DNA of 60,369 nucleotides from Nocardia amamiensis NBRC 102102 (GTDB lineage Bacteria > Actinomycetota > Actinomycetes > Mycobacteriales > Mycobacteriaceae). The stretch covers positions 1 to 60,369 of the forward strand of contig NZ_BDBA01000078.1 of assembly GCF_001612745.1 (NCBI RefSeq), in the 5' to 3' direction. How positions within the stretch are numbered: position 1 is the stretch's first letter; every line of letters starts with the position of its first letter. The translations under genes and the position numbers were made by a program. Below the pieces are notes generated by a model. It made no database searches and was not told the DNA's origin. It saw only the letters and a program-made list of their open reading frames with translations. Shown piece by piece: positions 27,540 through 36,121 of the stretch.

Positions 27540-28526
27540 TCAGGCCACCGTTCGCCGCGGCGCGGCGGCGTCAGCACGGAACGTGCGCCGATAGGCCTGC
27601 GGTGAGACGCCGATCGACTCGACCAGATGCTGTCGCAGCGAGGTACCGGTGGCGAATCCGACCTCGCCCGCGATGCGGTCGACGGTCAGGTCGGTGGTCT
27701 CGAGCAGATGCCTGGCGCGGAAGACACGCTGCTGGATCAGCCAGCGCCCCGGGCTCATGCCCACCTCGTCGCGAAACCGCCGCGCGAAAGTGCGCTTGCT
27801 CATCCGGGCCCGTTCGGCCAACTCCTCGACGGTGAGCGGCGAGCGCAGGTTCTCCAGGGCCCACTGCCTGGCAGCCGCGGTGCCGGCCGACGTCGCAGGC
27901 GGAACCGGCTGTTCGATGTACTGCGCCTGGCCGCCGTCGCGCCACGGCGGGACGATGCAGCGGCGCGCGACCGCGTTCGCAACGGCGCTGCCGTGATCGC
28001 GGCGCACCAAGTGCAAACACACGTCGATCCCCGCCGCGGCGCCCGCCGAGGTGAGGACGTCCCCGTCGTCGACGTACAGCACGTCCGGGTCGAGGCGGAC
28101 CCGGGGGAAGGTGCGGCGGAACCGTTCGGCCTGATTCCAGTGCGTGGTGGCCGGGCGACCGTCGAGCAGTCCCGCGGCCGCGGCGATGAATGCGCCGGTG
28201 CAGATCGCGACGATCCTCGTGCCAGGTCGAATCCGCCCGAACGCGTCGAGCACCGGCTGCGGCAGCGTGCCGGACAAGGCCGTCGAGATGTCACACGCGG
28301 GCAGCACGACCGTTTCGGCGGCTTCCAGTGCGCGGCTGTCGCGCGCCACGGCGATCGTGAAATCCGCGGCACTGCGCACCGGGCCTCCGTCGATCGAGCA
28401 GGTGGTCACCTCGTATCTGCCTGCGGCGCTGCCGAATACCCGAGTCGGGATGCCGAGTTCGAAGGGATACACCCCGTCCAATGCCAGCACTACCACTCGA
28501 TGGGGTGCGGCTTCATCCACCAGCAT
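27540..28526 (-). CDS. GlxA-family transcriptional regulator (DJ-1/PfpI domain plus AraC HTH)
   Basis: 328 residues from ATG 28526. The N-terminal about 190 residues are a DJ-1/PfpI-like domain: HRVVVLALDGVYPFELGIPTRVF, and IVAICTGAFIAAAAGLLDGRPATTHW, where Cys sits at the nucleophile elbow. The C-terminal about 100 residues hold two AraC helix-turn-helix motifs (LTVEELAERARMSKRTFARRF and VDRIAGEVGFATGTSLRQHL). It is divergent from a zinc-type oxidoreductase gene. A short palindrome between the two genes is a candidate binding site. The effector is unknown. Confidence 0.92.
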   Translation of the reverse strand: MLVDEAAPHRVVVLALDGVYPFELGIPTRVFGSAAGRYEVTTCSIDGGPVRSAADFTIAVARDSRALEAAETVVLPACDISTALSGTLPQPVLDAFGRIRPGTRIVAICTGAFIAAAAGLLDGRPATTHWNQAERFRRTFPRVRLDPDVLYVDDGDVLTSAGAAAGIDVCLHLVRRDHGSAVANAVARRCIVPPWRDGGQAQYIEQPVPPATSAGTAAARQWALENLRSPLTVEELAERARMSKRTFARRFRDEVGMSPGRWLIQQRVFRARHLLETTDLTVDRIAGEVGFATGTSLRQHLVESIGVSPQAYRRTFRADAAAPRRTVA

Positions 28527-28544
28527 GGCACGATCATATCGAAG

Positions 28545-28562
28545 AATGGCAATCATGCCATT
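28545..28562. promoter_or_regulatory. palindrome in the GlxA-regulator/oxidoreductase intergenic region
   Basis: AATGGCA and TGCCATT form perfect 7-bp arms around ATCA. The flanks GAAG and TTTTCTTC extend the symmetry loosely. It lies 19 bp from the regulator start and 35 bp from the oxidoreductase start. AraC proteins often use direct rather than inverted repeats, so another regulator could own the site. Confidence 0.5.
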
Positions 28563-28596
28563 TTCTTCGCCCGGCGGCCTCGGCAGGCTGGCAGCC

Positions 28597-29559
28597 ATGA
28601 CCGAAATCGACACCACCGCGACCATGCGCGCGATCAACCAGCACGTCCTCGGCGGCCCCGAGGTGCTCACCGAAGCGCAACTCCCCCAACCCGTTCCGGG
28701 TCCGGGCCAAATCCTGGTCCGGGTGCGCGCCGCCGGGCTCAATCCGACCGACTGGCTCCACCGCGCCATCCCGGGACTGTTCCTGCCCGAGCCGCCGTTC
28801 GTTCTCGGCTGGGACGTCTCCGGCGAGGTGGCCGCCGTCGGCATCGGCGTCACGCTGTTCCGTCCCGGCGACGAGGTCTTCGGCATGCTCCCCTACCCGG
28901 GCGGCCACGGCGCCTGCGCGGAATACACCGTCGGGCCCGCCCGCGCGTTCGCACGCAAACCGGCCGTGCTCGATCATGTGCAGGCCGCGGCCATCCCGCT
29001 CGCCGCGCTGACCGCGTGGCAGGCGCTGGTCGACGTCGCCGCGTTGGGCGCGGGGCAACGCGTGCTGATCCACGCGGCCGCGGGCGGCGTCGGCCACTTC
29101 GCAGTGCAGATCGCCAAGGCGCGCGGCGCGTACGTCATCGGCACCGGCAGCGCGCCCAACCACGCGTTCCTGCGCGGGATCGGCGCCGACGAAGTCATCG
29201 ACTACCGCAGCACCGACATCGCCGAGGCGGTCGGTGCTGTTGATGTCGTGCTGGACTCGATTGATGACGACAACAGCGTTCGCTCGCTGCGCACCCTGCG
29301 TCCCGGCGGGCTGCTGGTGACACTGCGCGTCATGGGCCCGCGCGACCTCGCGGCCGAGGCGGACGCACTCGGGGTCCGGGCGGTCCGGATGCTGGTGGAA
29401 CACGACCACGCGGGCATGACTGCGCTCGCCGGACTCGTCGAGGCCGGAGCGCTGCGGCCGACCATCGCCGGAACATTCCCGCTCTCGGAAGCCGCAAAAG
29501 CGCACGCTTTGGGCGATACTGGGCGAACCGTGGGCAAATTGGTACTCACCGTCCCCTGA
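28597..29559 (+). CDS. NADPH:quinone reductase-like zinc-free MDR oxidoreductase
   Basis: 320 residues from ATG 28597; ATG 28624 is a shorter alternative. PGPGQILVRVRAAGLNPTDWLHR (about 34-56) is the GroES-like N-terminal pattern of quinone oxidoreductases. RVLIHAAAGGVGHFAVQIAKARGA (about 152-175) is the AxxGxxG Rossmann motif of the NADPH site. GADEVIDYR and LRPGGLLVTL follow as expected. The zinc ligands of alcohol dehydrogenases are missing. It probably reduces quinones or enones and may answer to the divergent GlxA-type regulator. Confidence 0.92.
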   Translation: MTEIDTTATMRAINQHVLGGPEVLTEAQLPQPVPGPGQILVRVRAAGLNPTDWLHRAIPGLFLPEPPFVLGWDVSGEVAAVGIGVTLFRPGDEVFGMLPYPGGHGACAEYTVGPARAFARKPAVLDHVQAAAIPLAALTAWQALVDVAALGAGQRVLIHAAAGGVGHFAVQIAKARGAYVIGTGSAPNHAFLRGIGADEVIDYRSTDIAEAVGAVDVVLDSIDDDNSVRSLRTLRPGGLLVTLRVMGPRDLAAEADALGVRAVRMLVEHDHAGMTALAGLVEAGALRPTIAGTFPLSEAAKAHALGDTGRTVGKLVLTVP

Positions 29560-29600
29560 ATCTGCCACGAGCCATGCCGCTCCGCTTCTACCATCCGAGG

Positions 29601-29807
29601 ATGAGCAATGCGGTCAAGGCTTTCCTCGAGGGCGGGCCGGAAGGCTTGCCCCAACGCATCGTGCCGATCACCCCGCCGGGGGTCGAGCTGAAGGTCCCGT
29701 ATCGGGGCGGATACGAACATTTCAAAGTCACGCCGCGGCACCTGGCAACGCCCGAAGGGGAATTGCCCGTATACGAGTGGTGGGAGCGCACCGAGATCGC
29801 GGAGTAG
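29601..29807 (+). CDS. small DUF5988-like protein
   Basis: 68 residues from ATG 29601; ATG 29574 would add nine residues and neither has a clear ribosome site. The core KAFLEGGPEGLPQRIVPI followed by LKVPYRGGYEHF resembles the small DUF5988 family scattered through actinobacteria, often near secondary-metabolism or regulatory genes. No transmembrane segment or catalytic motif is visible. Function unknown. Confidence 0.65.
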   Translation: MSNAVKAFLEGGPEGLPQRIVPITPPGVELKVPYRGGYEHFKVTPRHLATPEGELPVYEWWERTEIAE

Positions 29808-29875
29808 ACCACGCGCTTCCCCGGCGGCGGCCGACCACGCCGACCGGCGCTGAAGTGCTGATCACGTGCACCGCT

Positions 29876-29911
29876 GGACAAAAGCGTAACCAAGTGGTTA
29901 CACTTTTGTCC
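29876..29911. promoter_or_regulatory. 36-bp near-perfect palindrome abutting the ArsR-family start codon
   Basis: Outer arms GGACAAAAG / CTTTTGTCC and inner arms GTAACCA / TGGTTAC are each perfect, joined by one C or A on each side and an AG centre. Only those positions break symmetry. The right arm ends at the base before GTG 29912. This is almost certainly the autoregulatory operator of the ArsR-type repressor. The transcript may be leaderless or begin within the site. Confidence 0.8.
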
Positions 29912-30274
29912 GTGGACGAGGTGGCCGCGGCGATCGCCGATCCGGTTCGGCGGGAGATCATGGAGTTACTGCTCGGCGCCCGGCGCACCGCCGGTGAGAT
30001 CGCCGGTCATTTCACGATCAGTCGCCCTGCCGTCAGCCGACACCTCCGTGTGCTACGCGAAAGCGGACTGGTGCGTGACGAACTGGTCGGCAGGGAGCGG
30101 TTCTACATGCTCGACACCGGACCGCTGGCCGCACTCACCGAGTGGCTCGCGCGCTTCGAGCAGCAGCAGACCGCCTGGGCACACCACCTCGACGCACTCG
30201 AAACCGAGGTCTACCGGACCAGGCGCGAGCGCCGTTCCGGCGACCAGGATGCGACAAGGGAGAACACCGCATGA
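29912..30274 (+). CDS. ArsR-family winged-helix repressor
   Basis: 120 residues from GTG 29912, directly after a 36-bp palindrome and without a ribosome site. VAAAIADPVRREIMELLLGARRTAGEIAGHFTISRPAVSRHLRVLRESGLV is the ArsR winged helix, with recognition helix around SRPAVSRHL (about 43-51). No metal-binding cysteine motif is present, so it is the metal-independent sort often paired with SRPBCC proteins. Its stop overlaps the next start as ATGA. It probably represses the two-gene operon by binding the palindrome. Confidence 0.92.
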   Translation: MDEVAAAIADPVRREIMELLLGARRTAGEIAGHFTISRPAVSRHLRVLRESGLVRDELVGRERFYMLDTGPLAALTEWLARFEQQQTAWAHHLDALETEVYRTRRERRSGDQDATRENTA

Positions 30275-30774
30275 CCAAGCAACCCACCGGACGACTCTTC
30301 CCCGCGGGCACCGGCAAGGATCTCGTGCTGGTCCGCACCTACCGGGCGCCGATCGACGACGTCTGGGCCAGCGTCACCGAATCCGACCGCACCGCACGGT
30401 GGTTCGGCCCCTGGCAGGGCGAAGCGGGACCGGGACGAACCATCAAGGTGCAGTTGGCTTTCGAAGACGAGCAACCGTGGACGGAAATGCACATCGACGC
30501 TTGCGAACCACCGCACCGGCTGGCCGTCTCGGCGATCGACGACCAGGGTTCGTGGCGGCTGGAGCTGGTACTGAGCGAGTCGGCCGGCACCACCGAACTG
30601 CGCTTCACCCACCACCTGCTGACCGACACCGAGATCGCCCAGGTCCCCCAGGTCGGTCCCGGCTGGGAGTACTACCTGGACATGCTCGGGGCGGCCCGTG
30701 CGCAGACCGACCGCCCCGATTTCAGCGCGTACTACCCCGCCATGCAGGACTACTACGCGCGGCTGCTCGACTAG
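30271..30774 (+). CDS. SRPBCC (AHSA1-like) ligand-binding protein
   Basis: 167 residues from ATG 30271, coupled by a 4-bp overlap to the ArsR gene. [30 protein letters not shown] (about 18-47) is the classical AHSA1/START-type opening. [24 protein letters not shown] forms later strands of the helix-grip fold. Such partners of ArsR repressors bind hydrophobic ligands; the ligand is unknown. Its stop shares CTAG with the stop of yebC on the other strand. Confidence 0.9.
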   Translation: MTKQPTGRLFPAGTGKDLVLVRTYRAPIDDVWASVTESDRTARWFGPWQGEAGPGRTIKVQLAFEDEQPWTEMHIDACEPPHRLAVSAIDDQGSWRLELVLSESAGTTELRFTHHLLTDTEIAQVPQVGPGWEYYLDMLGAARAQTDRPDFSAYYPAMQDYYARLLD

Positions 30775-31523
30775 TCGTCGAGCTCGGCGAGCACCTCGTC
30801 CGGGATGTCGACGTTGGTGTAGACGTTCTGCACGTCGTCGCTGTCTTCGAGGGCGTCGACCAGCTTGATCACCTTGCGGGCGCCGTCGGCGTCCACCGCG
30901 ACCGACACCGAGGGCTGGAAACCGGACTCGGCCGAGTCGTAGTCGATCCCGGCGCCCTGCAACGCCGTGCGCACGGCGATCAGATCGCCGGGCTCGCTGA
31001 CGATCTCGAACGACTCGCCGAGGTCGTTGACCTCTTCCGCCCCCGCGTCGAGCACCGCCATCAGCACGTCGTCCTCGGACAGACCGTTCTTCTCCAAGGT
31101 GACGATGCCCTTGCGGTGGAACAGGTAGGCCACCGAGCCCGGGTCGGCCATGTTGCCGCCGTTGCGGGTCATCGCGACCCGGACCTCGCCCGCGGCACGA
31201 TTGCGGTTGTCGGTGAGGCACTCGATCAGCACGGCGACACCGTTGGGGCCGTAGCCCTCGTACATGATCGTCTGCCAGTCGGCGCCGCCGGCTTCCTCGC
31301 CGCCGCCGCGCTTGCGGGCGCGCTCGATGTTGTCGTTGGGGACCGACGACTTCTTCGCCTTCTGGATGGCGTCGTACAGCGTCGGGTTGCCATCCGGGTC
31401 ACCACCACCGGTCCGGGCCGCCACCTCGATGTTCTTGATCAGCTTCGCGAACAGCTTGCCGCGCTTCGCGTCGATCGCAGCCTTCTTGTGCTTGGTGGTG
31501 GCCCATTTGGAGTGGCCGCTCAT
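30771..31523 (-). CDS. yebC: YebC/PmpR-family protein
   Basis: 250 residues from ATG 31523. [31 protein letters not shown] start (residues 1-27) is the unmistakable YebC signature, followed by [25 protein letters not shown] and [12 protein letters not shown]. Members act as DNA-binding regulators or as translation factors that relieve ribosome stalling at proline runs. It lies upstream of ruvC in mycobacterial order (Rv2603c), here separated by inserted genes. It converges on the SRPBCC gene with a 4-bp overlap at CTAG. Confidence 0.96.
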   Translation of the reverse strand: MSGHSKWATTKHKKAAIDAKRGKLFAKLIKNIEVAARTGGGDPDGNPTLYDAIQKAKKSSVPNDNIERARKRGGGEEAGGADWQTIMYEGYGPNGVAVLIECLTDNRNRAAGEVRVAMTRNGGNMADPGSVAYLFHRKGIVTLEKNGLSEDDVLMAVLDAGAEEVNDLGESFEIVSEPGDLIAVRTALQGAGIDYDSAESGFQPSVSVAVDADGARKVIKLVDALEDSDDVQNVYTNVDIPDEVLAELDD

Positions 31524-31642
31524 TCCCTACTTCCTTCAGGTCGATGGCACGTCTGGTGGTGTGTACCGTACCGGCATGGCCGGGCGGACAACTTCCCCAG
31601 CCTACTCGGGCGTCCGTGACGACCGCGCAAAGCGGTCTCCGC

Positions 31643-32293
31643 TCAGGCCGCCCTGACCAGGTCGACGAACATCCGGTGCACCCGCAGGTCGCCGGTCACC
31701 TCGGGATGGAACGACGTCGCCAGGACGGCGCCCTGCCGCACCGCCACGATCCGGCCCGCCGCCGGACCATCCGGCACGGTGGCGAGCACCTCGACGCCCT
31801 CGCCCACCCGCTCGACCCACGGCGCGCGGATGAACACCGCCCGCACCGGACCGCCGGTGAGTCCTGCGAAGGGCAGGTCGGTCTCGAATGAATCGACTTG
31901 TCGGCCGAATGCGTTGCGGCGAACCGTCATATCGATACCGGACAGGTGCTTCGCGTCCGGACGGGTGTCGAGCACCTCCGAGGCGAGCAGGATCATGCCC
32001 GCGCAGGAACCGAAGGCGGGCATCCCGTCGCGCAGCCGTGCGCGCAGCGGCTCCAGCAGTTCGAAGGCCTCGAGCAGCTTGCTGATCGCGGTCGACTCGC
32101 CTCCGGGAAGCACCAGGGCGTCCACCGCGGCGAGTTCGGACTCGCGACGGACCAGCACGGGTCGCGCACCGCACCGTTCGAGGGCCGCGACGTGCTCCCG
32201 GACGTCGCCCTGCAACGCAAGCACACCGATGGTGGGACCGGACCGCACCGGCCCGGTGTCGGCGGCGGGTGCGGCGACCGAGGTAGCGTTCAC
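31643..32293 (-). CDS. pdxT: pyridoxal 5'-phosphate synthase glutaminase subunit PdxT
   Basis: 216 residues from GTG 32293, which lacks a strong ribosome site; a later start near the conserved region is possible. [21 protein letters not shown] (about 25-45) starts the fold. [13 protein letters not shown] and [11 protein letters not shown] carry the oxyanion loop and catalytic Cys. SFHPEVTGD supplies the His-Glu pair. PdxT frees ammonia from glutamine for PdxS to make vitamin B6. It stands upstream of yebC; pdxS lies about 3 kb further upstream with tesB between, as in M. tuberculosis. Confidence 0.95.
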   Translation of the reverse strand: MNATSVAAPAADTGPVRSGPTIGVLALQGDVREHVAALERCGARPVLVRRESELAAVDALVLPGGESTAISKLLEAFELLEPLRARLRDGMPAFGSCAGMILLASEVLDTRPDAKHLSGIDMTVRRNAFGRQVDSFETDLPFAGLTGGPVRAVFIRAPWVERVGEGVEVLATVPDGPAAGRIVAVRQGAVLATSFHPEVTGDLRVHRMFVDLVRAA

Positions 32294-32503
32294 GCCGGAA
32301 AGCTTACGAGCCGTGCCGATGTGGGCCTGCTCACGGTTGCCGTCCGGACTCTGCACAGGGCGATCCGCGAAAGCGGCAACAGCCGACATGCCGCCACCGC
32401 AGATCACGGCGACCTGGGCAGACGTTGTGACCATGCACCTCTGGGCCGGCTAGCGGCATGCATCGCGGACGCCGGGCGCGGCATCCGGCGAGACGCGCGA
32501 GGG

Positions 32504-33325
32504 TCAGCTCTCGCGCAGCGTGCGGATGAGCCCCTCCTGCACCACGGCGGCGACCAGTGTGCCGTCGCGGGTGAAGATCTTGCCGCCGGTCAGTGCCCGC
32601 CCGAAACCGGCCGAGGGTGCGGACTGGTCGTACAGCAGCCACTCGTCGGCGCGGAACGGGCGCAGGAACCACATCGCGTGATCGAGCGAGGCGTTCTGAG
32701 TCGGCTCGTCGGGGTGGATTACCTTCGAGGAACCGAGCAGCGTCATATCGCTCATGTAGGCCAGGGTGCACACGTGCACCAGTGGATCGTCGGGCAACGG
32801 GTGCCGGTAGCGGAACCACACCTGCTGCTGGGAGACCACACCGTCGCGGCGGGACACGTTCTCCTGCGGCACCATGCGGATATCCCAGTGCTCCCATTCG
32901 CGCATCAACCACAGCCGCTCGGGGGTCATCGTCGTCTCCGCGTCGGGCAGATCCTCCGGCGCTTGCACCTCGGGCATGACGTCCTGGTGCACGGGACCCT
33001 GGTCGCCGACGTGGAAGGAGGCCGACATGGTGAAGATGGCGGCGCCGTCCTGGATGCCGGTCACCCGACGGGTGCAGAAGGAGCGGCCGTCCCGGATGCG
33101 CTCGACCTGGTAGACGGTGCGCTCCTGCGGATTGCCCGGACGCAGGAAGTATCCGTGCAGCGAGTGCACCTGGAATCGCGGTTCCACCGTCCGGACCGCG
33201 GAGACCAGCGCCTGGCCGGCAACCTGTCCGCCGAACGTGCGCGGGAGCTGGGTCTTGGTGGACGCGCCACGGAAGATGTCCCGCTCGAGCCGCTCTATCT
33301 CCAGCGCCTCTTCGATTGTCGCCAT
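32504..33325 (-). CDS. tesB: acyl-CoA thioesterase II
   Basis: 273 residues from ATG 33325. Double hotdog fold: FRGASTKTQLPRTFGGQVAGQALVSAV (about 18-44) is the TesB N-terminal pattern, HSLHGYFLRPGN follows, and the second half has TQNASLDHAMWFLRPFRADEWLLYDQSAPSAGFGRAL with the Asp, Thr/Ser and Gln region of the active site. It hydrolyses medium to long acyl-CoA in the cytoplasm. Position between pdxT and pdxS matches Rv2605c (tesB2). Confidence 0.95.
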   Translation of the reverse strand: MATIEEALEIERLERDIFRGASTKTQLPRTFGGQVAGQALVSAVRTVEPRFQVHSLHGYFLRPGNPQERTVYQVERIRDGRSFCTRRVTGIQDGAAIFTMSASFHVGDQGPVHQDVMPEVQAPEDLPDAETTMTPERLWLMREWEHWDIRMVPQENVSRRDGVVSQQQVWFRYRHPLPDDPLVHVCTLAYMSDMTLLGSSKVIHPDEPTQNASLDHAMWFLRPFRADEWLLYDQSAPSAGFGRALTGGKIFTRDGTLVAAVVQEGLIRTLRES

Positions 33326-33438
33326 GCGGTGAGACTAACCCGGCCGTCGCCCGGCGCGCGCCGCGGCCACCGGTGAACACCCGGCAACAGCGGCGACTCC
33401 CCGACCCGCGGCACGTCGCGGTTTGCTGAGATGGACCG

Positions 33439-34065
33439 GTGCCCCGTTTTCTGCCGATCACCGTGGACAGCCTCGTCGAGCTGGTGATCCGGCCCGTCCT
33501 GACCGCACGCTCCTGCACGGTGATCGCCGTCGACGGCGCCGACGCCGCCCGGCCCGTCGGGTTCGCCGCACGGATCGCCGCCGCGCTGCGCGACGCGGGC
33601 CGCAGCGCCGACGTGGTCTCGCTGCACGACTACGTGCGTCCCGCTTCGCTGCGCATGGAGTTCGGCCGCACCGACGAGATGTCCTATCGCACAGCGTGGT
33701 TCGACTATGCGGCGGTGCGTCGCGAGGTGGTCGTCGCCCTGCGCGACCACGGCCGGTGGCTGCCCGCCCTCTGGGACGAAGCCGCCGACCGCTCGGCACG
33801 TGCGGCGATCCGCACGGCATCGCCCGCCGCCACGATCATCGTCGCGGGACCGATGCTGTCCGGCCGTGGCCTCGACGCCGACCTGACCGTGCGCCTGGAC
33901 CTGTCCGAGGCCGCCTTGCACCGCACCACTCCGGCGGAGGCGCAGTGGACCATTCCGGCATTGCTGCGGCACGATGCCGAGAACCCGGACACACCAACGT
34001 TCTTCGTTCGATGGGATCACCCCGATCGCCCCGCGTTACGAGTCGACGACGCCCGCGGGAGGTAG
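33439..34065 (+). CDS. uridine-kinase-like protein with a degenerate P-loop
   Basis: 208 residues from GTG 33439. The overall pattern (CTVIAVDGADAARPVGFAARI near residues 24-44, VVSLHDYVRP, then YRTAWFDYAAVRREVV) follows the P-loop kinase family annotated as uridine kinase-like. Yet the Walker A reads GADAARPVG where GxxxxGK[ST] is expected, so the phosphate-binding Lys and Ser/Thr are both missing. The later ALLRHDAENPDTPTFFVRWDHP region is typical of the subgroup. Probably not an active kinase, or one with altered nucleotide handling. It is divergent from tesB. Confidence 0.7.
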   Translation: MPRFLPITVDSLVELVIRPVLTARSCTVIAVDGADAARPVGFAARIAAALRDAGRSADVVSLHDYVRPASLRMEFGRTDEMSYRTAWFDYAAVRREVVVALRDHGRWLPALWDEAADRSARAAIRTASPAATIIVAGPMLSGRGLDADLTVRLDLSEAALHRTTPAEAQWTIPALLRHDAENPDTPTFFVRWDHPDRPALRVDDARGR

Positions 34066-34100
34066 CCCTCCCCAGTCCGTGCCAACTGTCGTCAAGCCGA

Positions 34101-34138
34101 CTGAGTTGTTCTCGACTCAGGTTGATCTATATATAGAT
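34101..34138. repeat. AT-rich palindromes in a convergent spacer
   Basis: CTGAGT and ACTCAG arms (34101-34120) form a short hairpin. A perfect 14-bp palindrome, ATCTATATATAGAT, follows at 34125-34138. Such an AT island is striking in DNA this GC-rich. The spacer separates the stops of two convergent genes, so a promoter is not expected; a terminator or an orphan regulatory site is possible. Confidence 0.5.
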
Positions 34139-34329
34139 GCGCACGTCGACGTATCCATATCCGGAGCGGCTACCAGTAGTCGCGCTGACTGTCCATGTCG
34201 CACTGCCGAATACGCCTTAGCTTGCGGCTAACACAGCAGGTCGCACAATGTTTCGGCCCGGCAATCGCGGAGGCGTTGCCGGGCCGTAGCGGTCGAGCGA
34301 AGCGCACTGCGACCTGGTACCGAGAACGG

Positions 34330-34824
34330 TCAGGGCGCGCAGGCCGGGGACTGCTGGTTCAGGTTGGCCAGCGCCTGGCAGGCCCATGCCTTCTGGACCT
34401 TCCATTTGCCGCCGTCCAACACGAAGGGCACGTCGACCAGGTTCTCCTGGCCGTTGATGGTGAACTTGGCCTGCGCGGTGACGCTGTCGCCGAAGGCGGT
34501 GACTCCGGTGACCACGACCGTGGCGTTGGACTGCCGGAAGGCCTCCGCCAAGCGGTTCGGCAGTCCGGGGTCGGCCTCGATGCCCTGCACGCTGTCGAGC
34601 TTTTGCTCGTTCGGCACCGCGGGATCCAGCGCACGCTGCAGCAGGGCATTGAGTTCGTCGACGGTGGGCGGGGCGGGCGTGGTGGCGGTCGCCGCGACGC
34701 CGGTTGTGGTGCGCGTCGGCTTACCCGACTCGCTCGATTCGTCGTTGCCGCAGGCAGCCAGGCTGAGGGCGGCAGCCATAGCCAACCCCGCGACGGCAAT
34801 ACGTCCGGTCTTACGAAGCTTCAA
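34330..34824 (-). CDS. Mtb12-like secreted lipoprotein
   Basis: 164 residues from TTG 34824, with AAAGGA 7 nt upstream. IAVAGLAMAAALSLAACGND (about 10-29) is a signal peptide with lipobox LAAC (Cys about 26). A Ser/Thr/Pro linker precedes PTVDELNALLQRALDPAVPNEQKLDSVQGIEADPGLPNRL, then AKFTINGQENLVDVPFVLDGGKWKVQKAWACQAL. This is the fold pattern of the low-molecular-weight antigen Mtb12 family found in mycolate actinobacteria. Two Cys near the C-terminus may pair. Exact role unknown; surface-located antigen-like protein. Confidence 0.8.
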   Translation of the reverse strand: MKLRKTGRIAVAGLAMAAALSLAACGNDESSESGKPTRTTTGVAATATTPAPPTVDELNALLQRALDPAVPNEQKLDSVQGIEADPGLPNRLAEAFRQSNATVVVTGVTAFGDSVTAQAKFTINGQENLVDVPFVLDGGKWKVQKAWACQALANLNQQSPACAP

Positions 34825-34984
34825 CTGTTCGTCCTTTGCGTTCGGAGGATCCCCGGCGGTGCGGGGACACGAAACGGCCATGGGCAATCGAATGGCGAAG
34901 CTACTGAGCATGTTTGTGGGAACCCTGAGACTACTTTCTGGCCGCCGTGAGAGTTGGACGGACGGCTCCGACACGCGGGTTGCG

Positions 34985-35194
34985 CTACGCCGGGGACAGT
35001 TCCGCCGCCAGCGCGGCGACCAACCCCGGCACCGCGGGATGGCACGCGGCCGCTCGCTAGGCCACCGCGCCCCGCTCCAGCACCTTGATCTGCTGACTGA
35101 GTGTGGGTGTCGAAATGAACAATCGCTGCGCGGCGCGGCGGAAGTGCAACTCCTCCGCCAACACCACGAAGTACCGCAGCTGCCGCAATTCCAC
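34985..35194 (-). pseudogene. internally deleted LysR-family regulator remnant
   Basis: From GTG 35194 the minus strand reads [18 protein letters not shown], then [22 protein letters not shown], a textbook LysR winged HTH (residues 1-42). It then meets a stop at 35057-35059. The same frame resumes after the stop with HPAVPGLVAALAAELSPA and a second stop at 34985. This looks like the C-terminal tail of the same protein after loss of the whole effector domain (about 230 residues). It cannot encode a working regulator. Confidence 0.7.
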
Positions 35195-35218
35195 GCGGCA
35201 GACGCTACCGGCCCGCGA

Positions 35219-36121
35219 TCACCAGCCGCGCTCGGCCAACCGGTGCGGCTGCGCGATCTCCTCGACGTTGATGCCGACCATGGCCTCGCCCAGGCCGCGC
35301 GACACCTTCGCCAGCACGTCCGGATCGTCGTAGAACGTGGTGGCCTTGACGATCGCGGCGGCGCGCTGCGCCGGGTTGCCGGACTTGAAGATGCCCGAAC
35401 CGACGAACACGCCCTCGGCACCGAGCTGCATCATCATCGCGGCGTCGGCCGGGGTCGCGATGCCGCCCGCGGTGAACAGCACGACCGGCAGTTTGCCGGT
35501 CCCGGCGATCTCGCGCACCAGCTCGTACGGCGCCTGCAGTTCCTTGGCCGCGACGAACAGCTCGTCCTCGGGCAGCGAGGACAGCCTGCGGATCTCCTGG
35601 CGGATCTGGCGCATATGCGTGGTCGCGTTGGACACGTCACCGGTGCCCGCCTCGCCCTTCGAGCGAATCATGGCCGCGCCCTCGGTGATTCGGCGCAACG
35701 CCTCACCCAGATTCGTCGCGCCGCAGACGAACGGCACGGTGAAGTTCCACTTGTCGATGTGGTTGGCGTAGTCGGCGGGGGTGAGCACCTCGGACTCGTC
35801 GATGTAGTCGACGCCGAGGCTCTGCAGGATCTGCGCCTCGACGAAGTGACCGATGCGGGCCTTCGCCATGACCGGGATGGAGACCGCGGAGATGATGCCC
35901 TCGATCATGTCCGGATCGCTCATCCGGGACACGCCGCCCTGCGCACGGATGTCGGCCGGAACGCGCTCCAGTGCCATCACCGCGACCGCTCCGGCGTCCT
36001 CGGCGATCTTGGCCTGCTCCGGCGTGACGACATCCATGATCACCCCGCCCTTGAGCATCTCGGCCATGCCGCGCTTCACGCGGGCGGTGCCGACGGTCTG
36101 GGTGGTCTCGGGCGTGGTCAC
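35219..36121 (-). CDS. pdxS: pyridoxal 5'-phosphate synthase lyase subunit PdxS
   Basis: 300 residues from GTG 36121 with GGAGGAG upstream. The TIM-barrel enzyme builds PLP from ribose 5-phosphate, glyceraldehyde 3-phosphate and ammonia from Pdx[57 protein letters not shown] (about 15-70) is nearly invariant in Pdx[33 protein letters not shown] carries the catalytic Lys, and [20 protein letters not shown] the phosphate loop. Full normal length. Confidence 0.98.
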   Translation of the reverse strand: MTTPETTQTVGTARVKRGMAEMLKGGVIMDVVTPEQAKIAEDAGAVAVMALERVPADIRAQGGVSRMSDPDMIEGIISAVSIPVMAKARIGHFVEAQILQSLGVDYIDESEVLTPADYANHIDKWNFTVPFVCGATNLGEALRRITEGAAMIRSKGEAGTGDVSNATTHMRQIRQEIRRLSSLPEDELFVAAKELQAPYELVREIAGTGKLPVVLFTAGGIATPADAAMMMQLGAEGVFVGSGIFKSGNPAQRAAAIVKATTFYDDPDVLAKVSRGLGEAMVGINVEEIAQPHRLAERGW

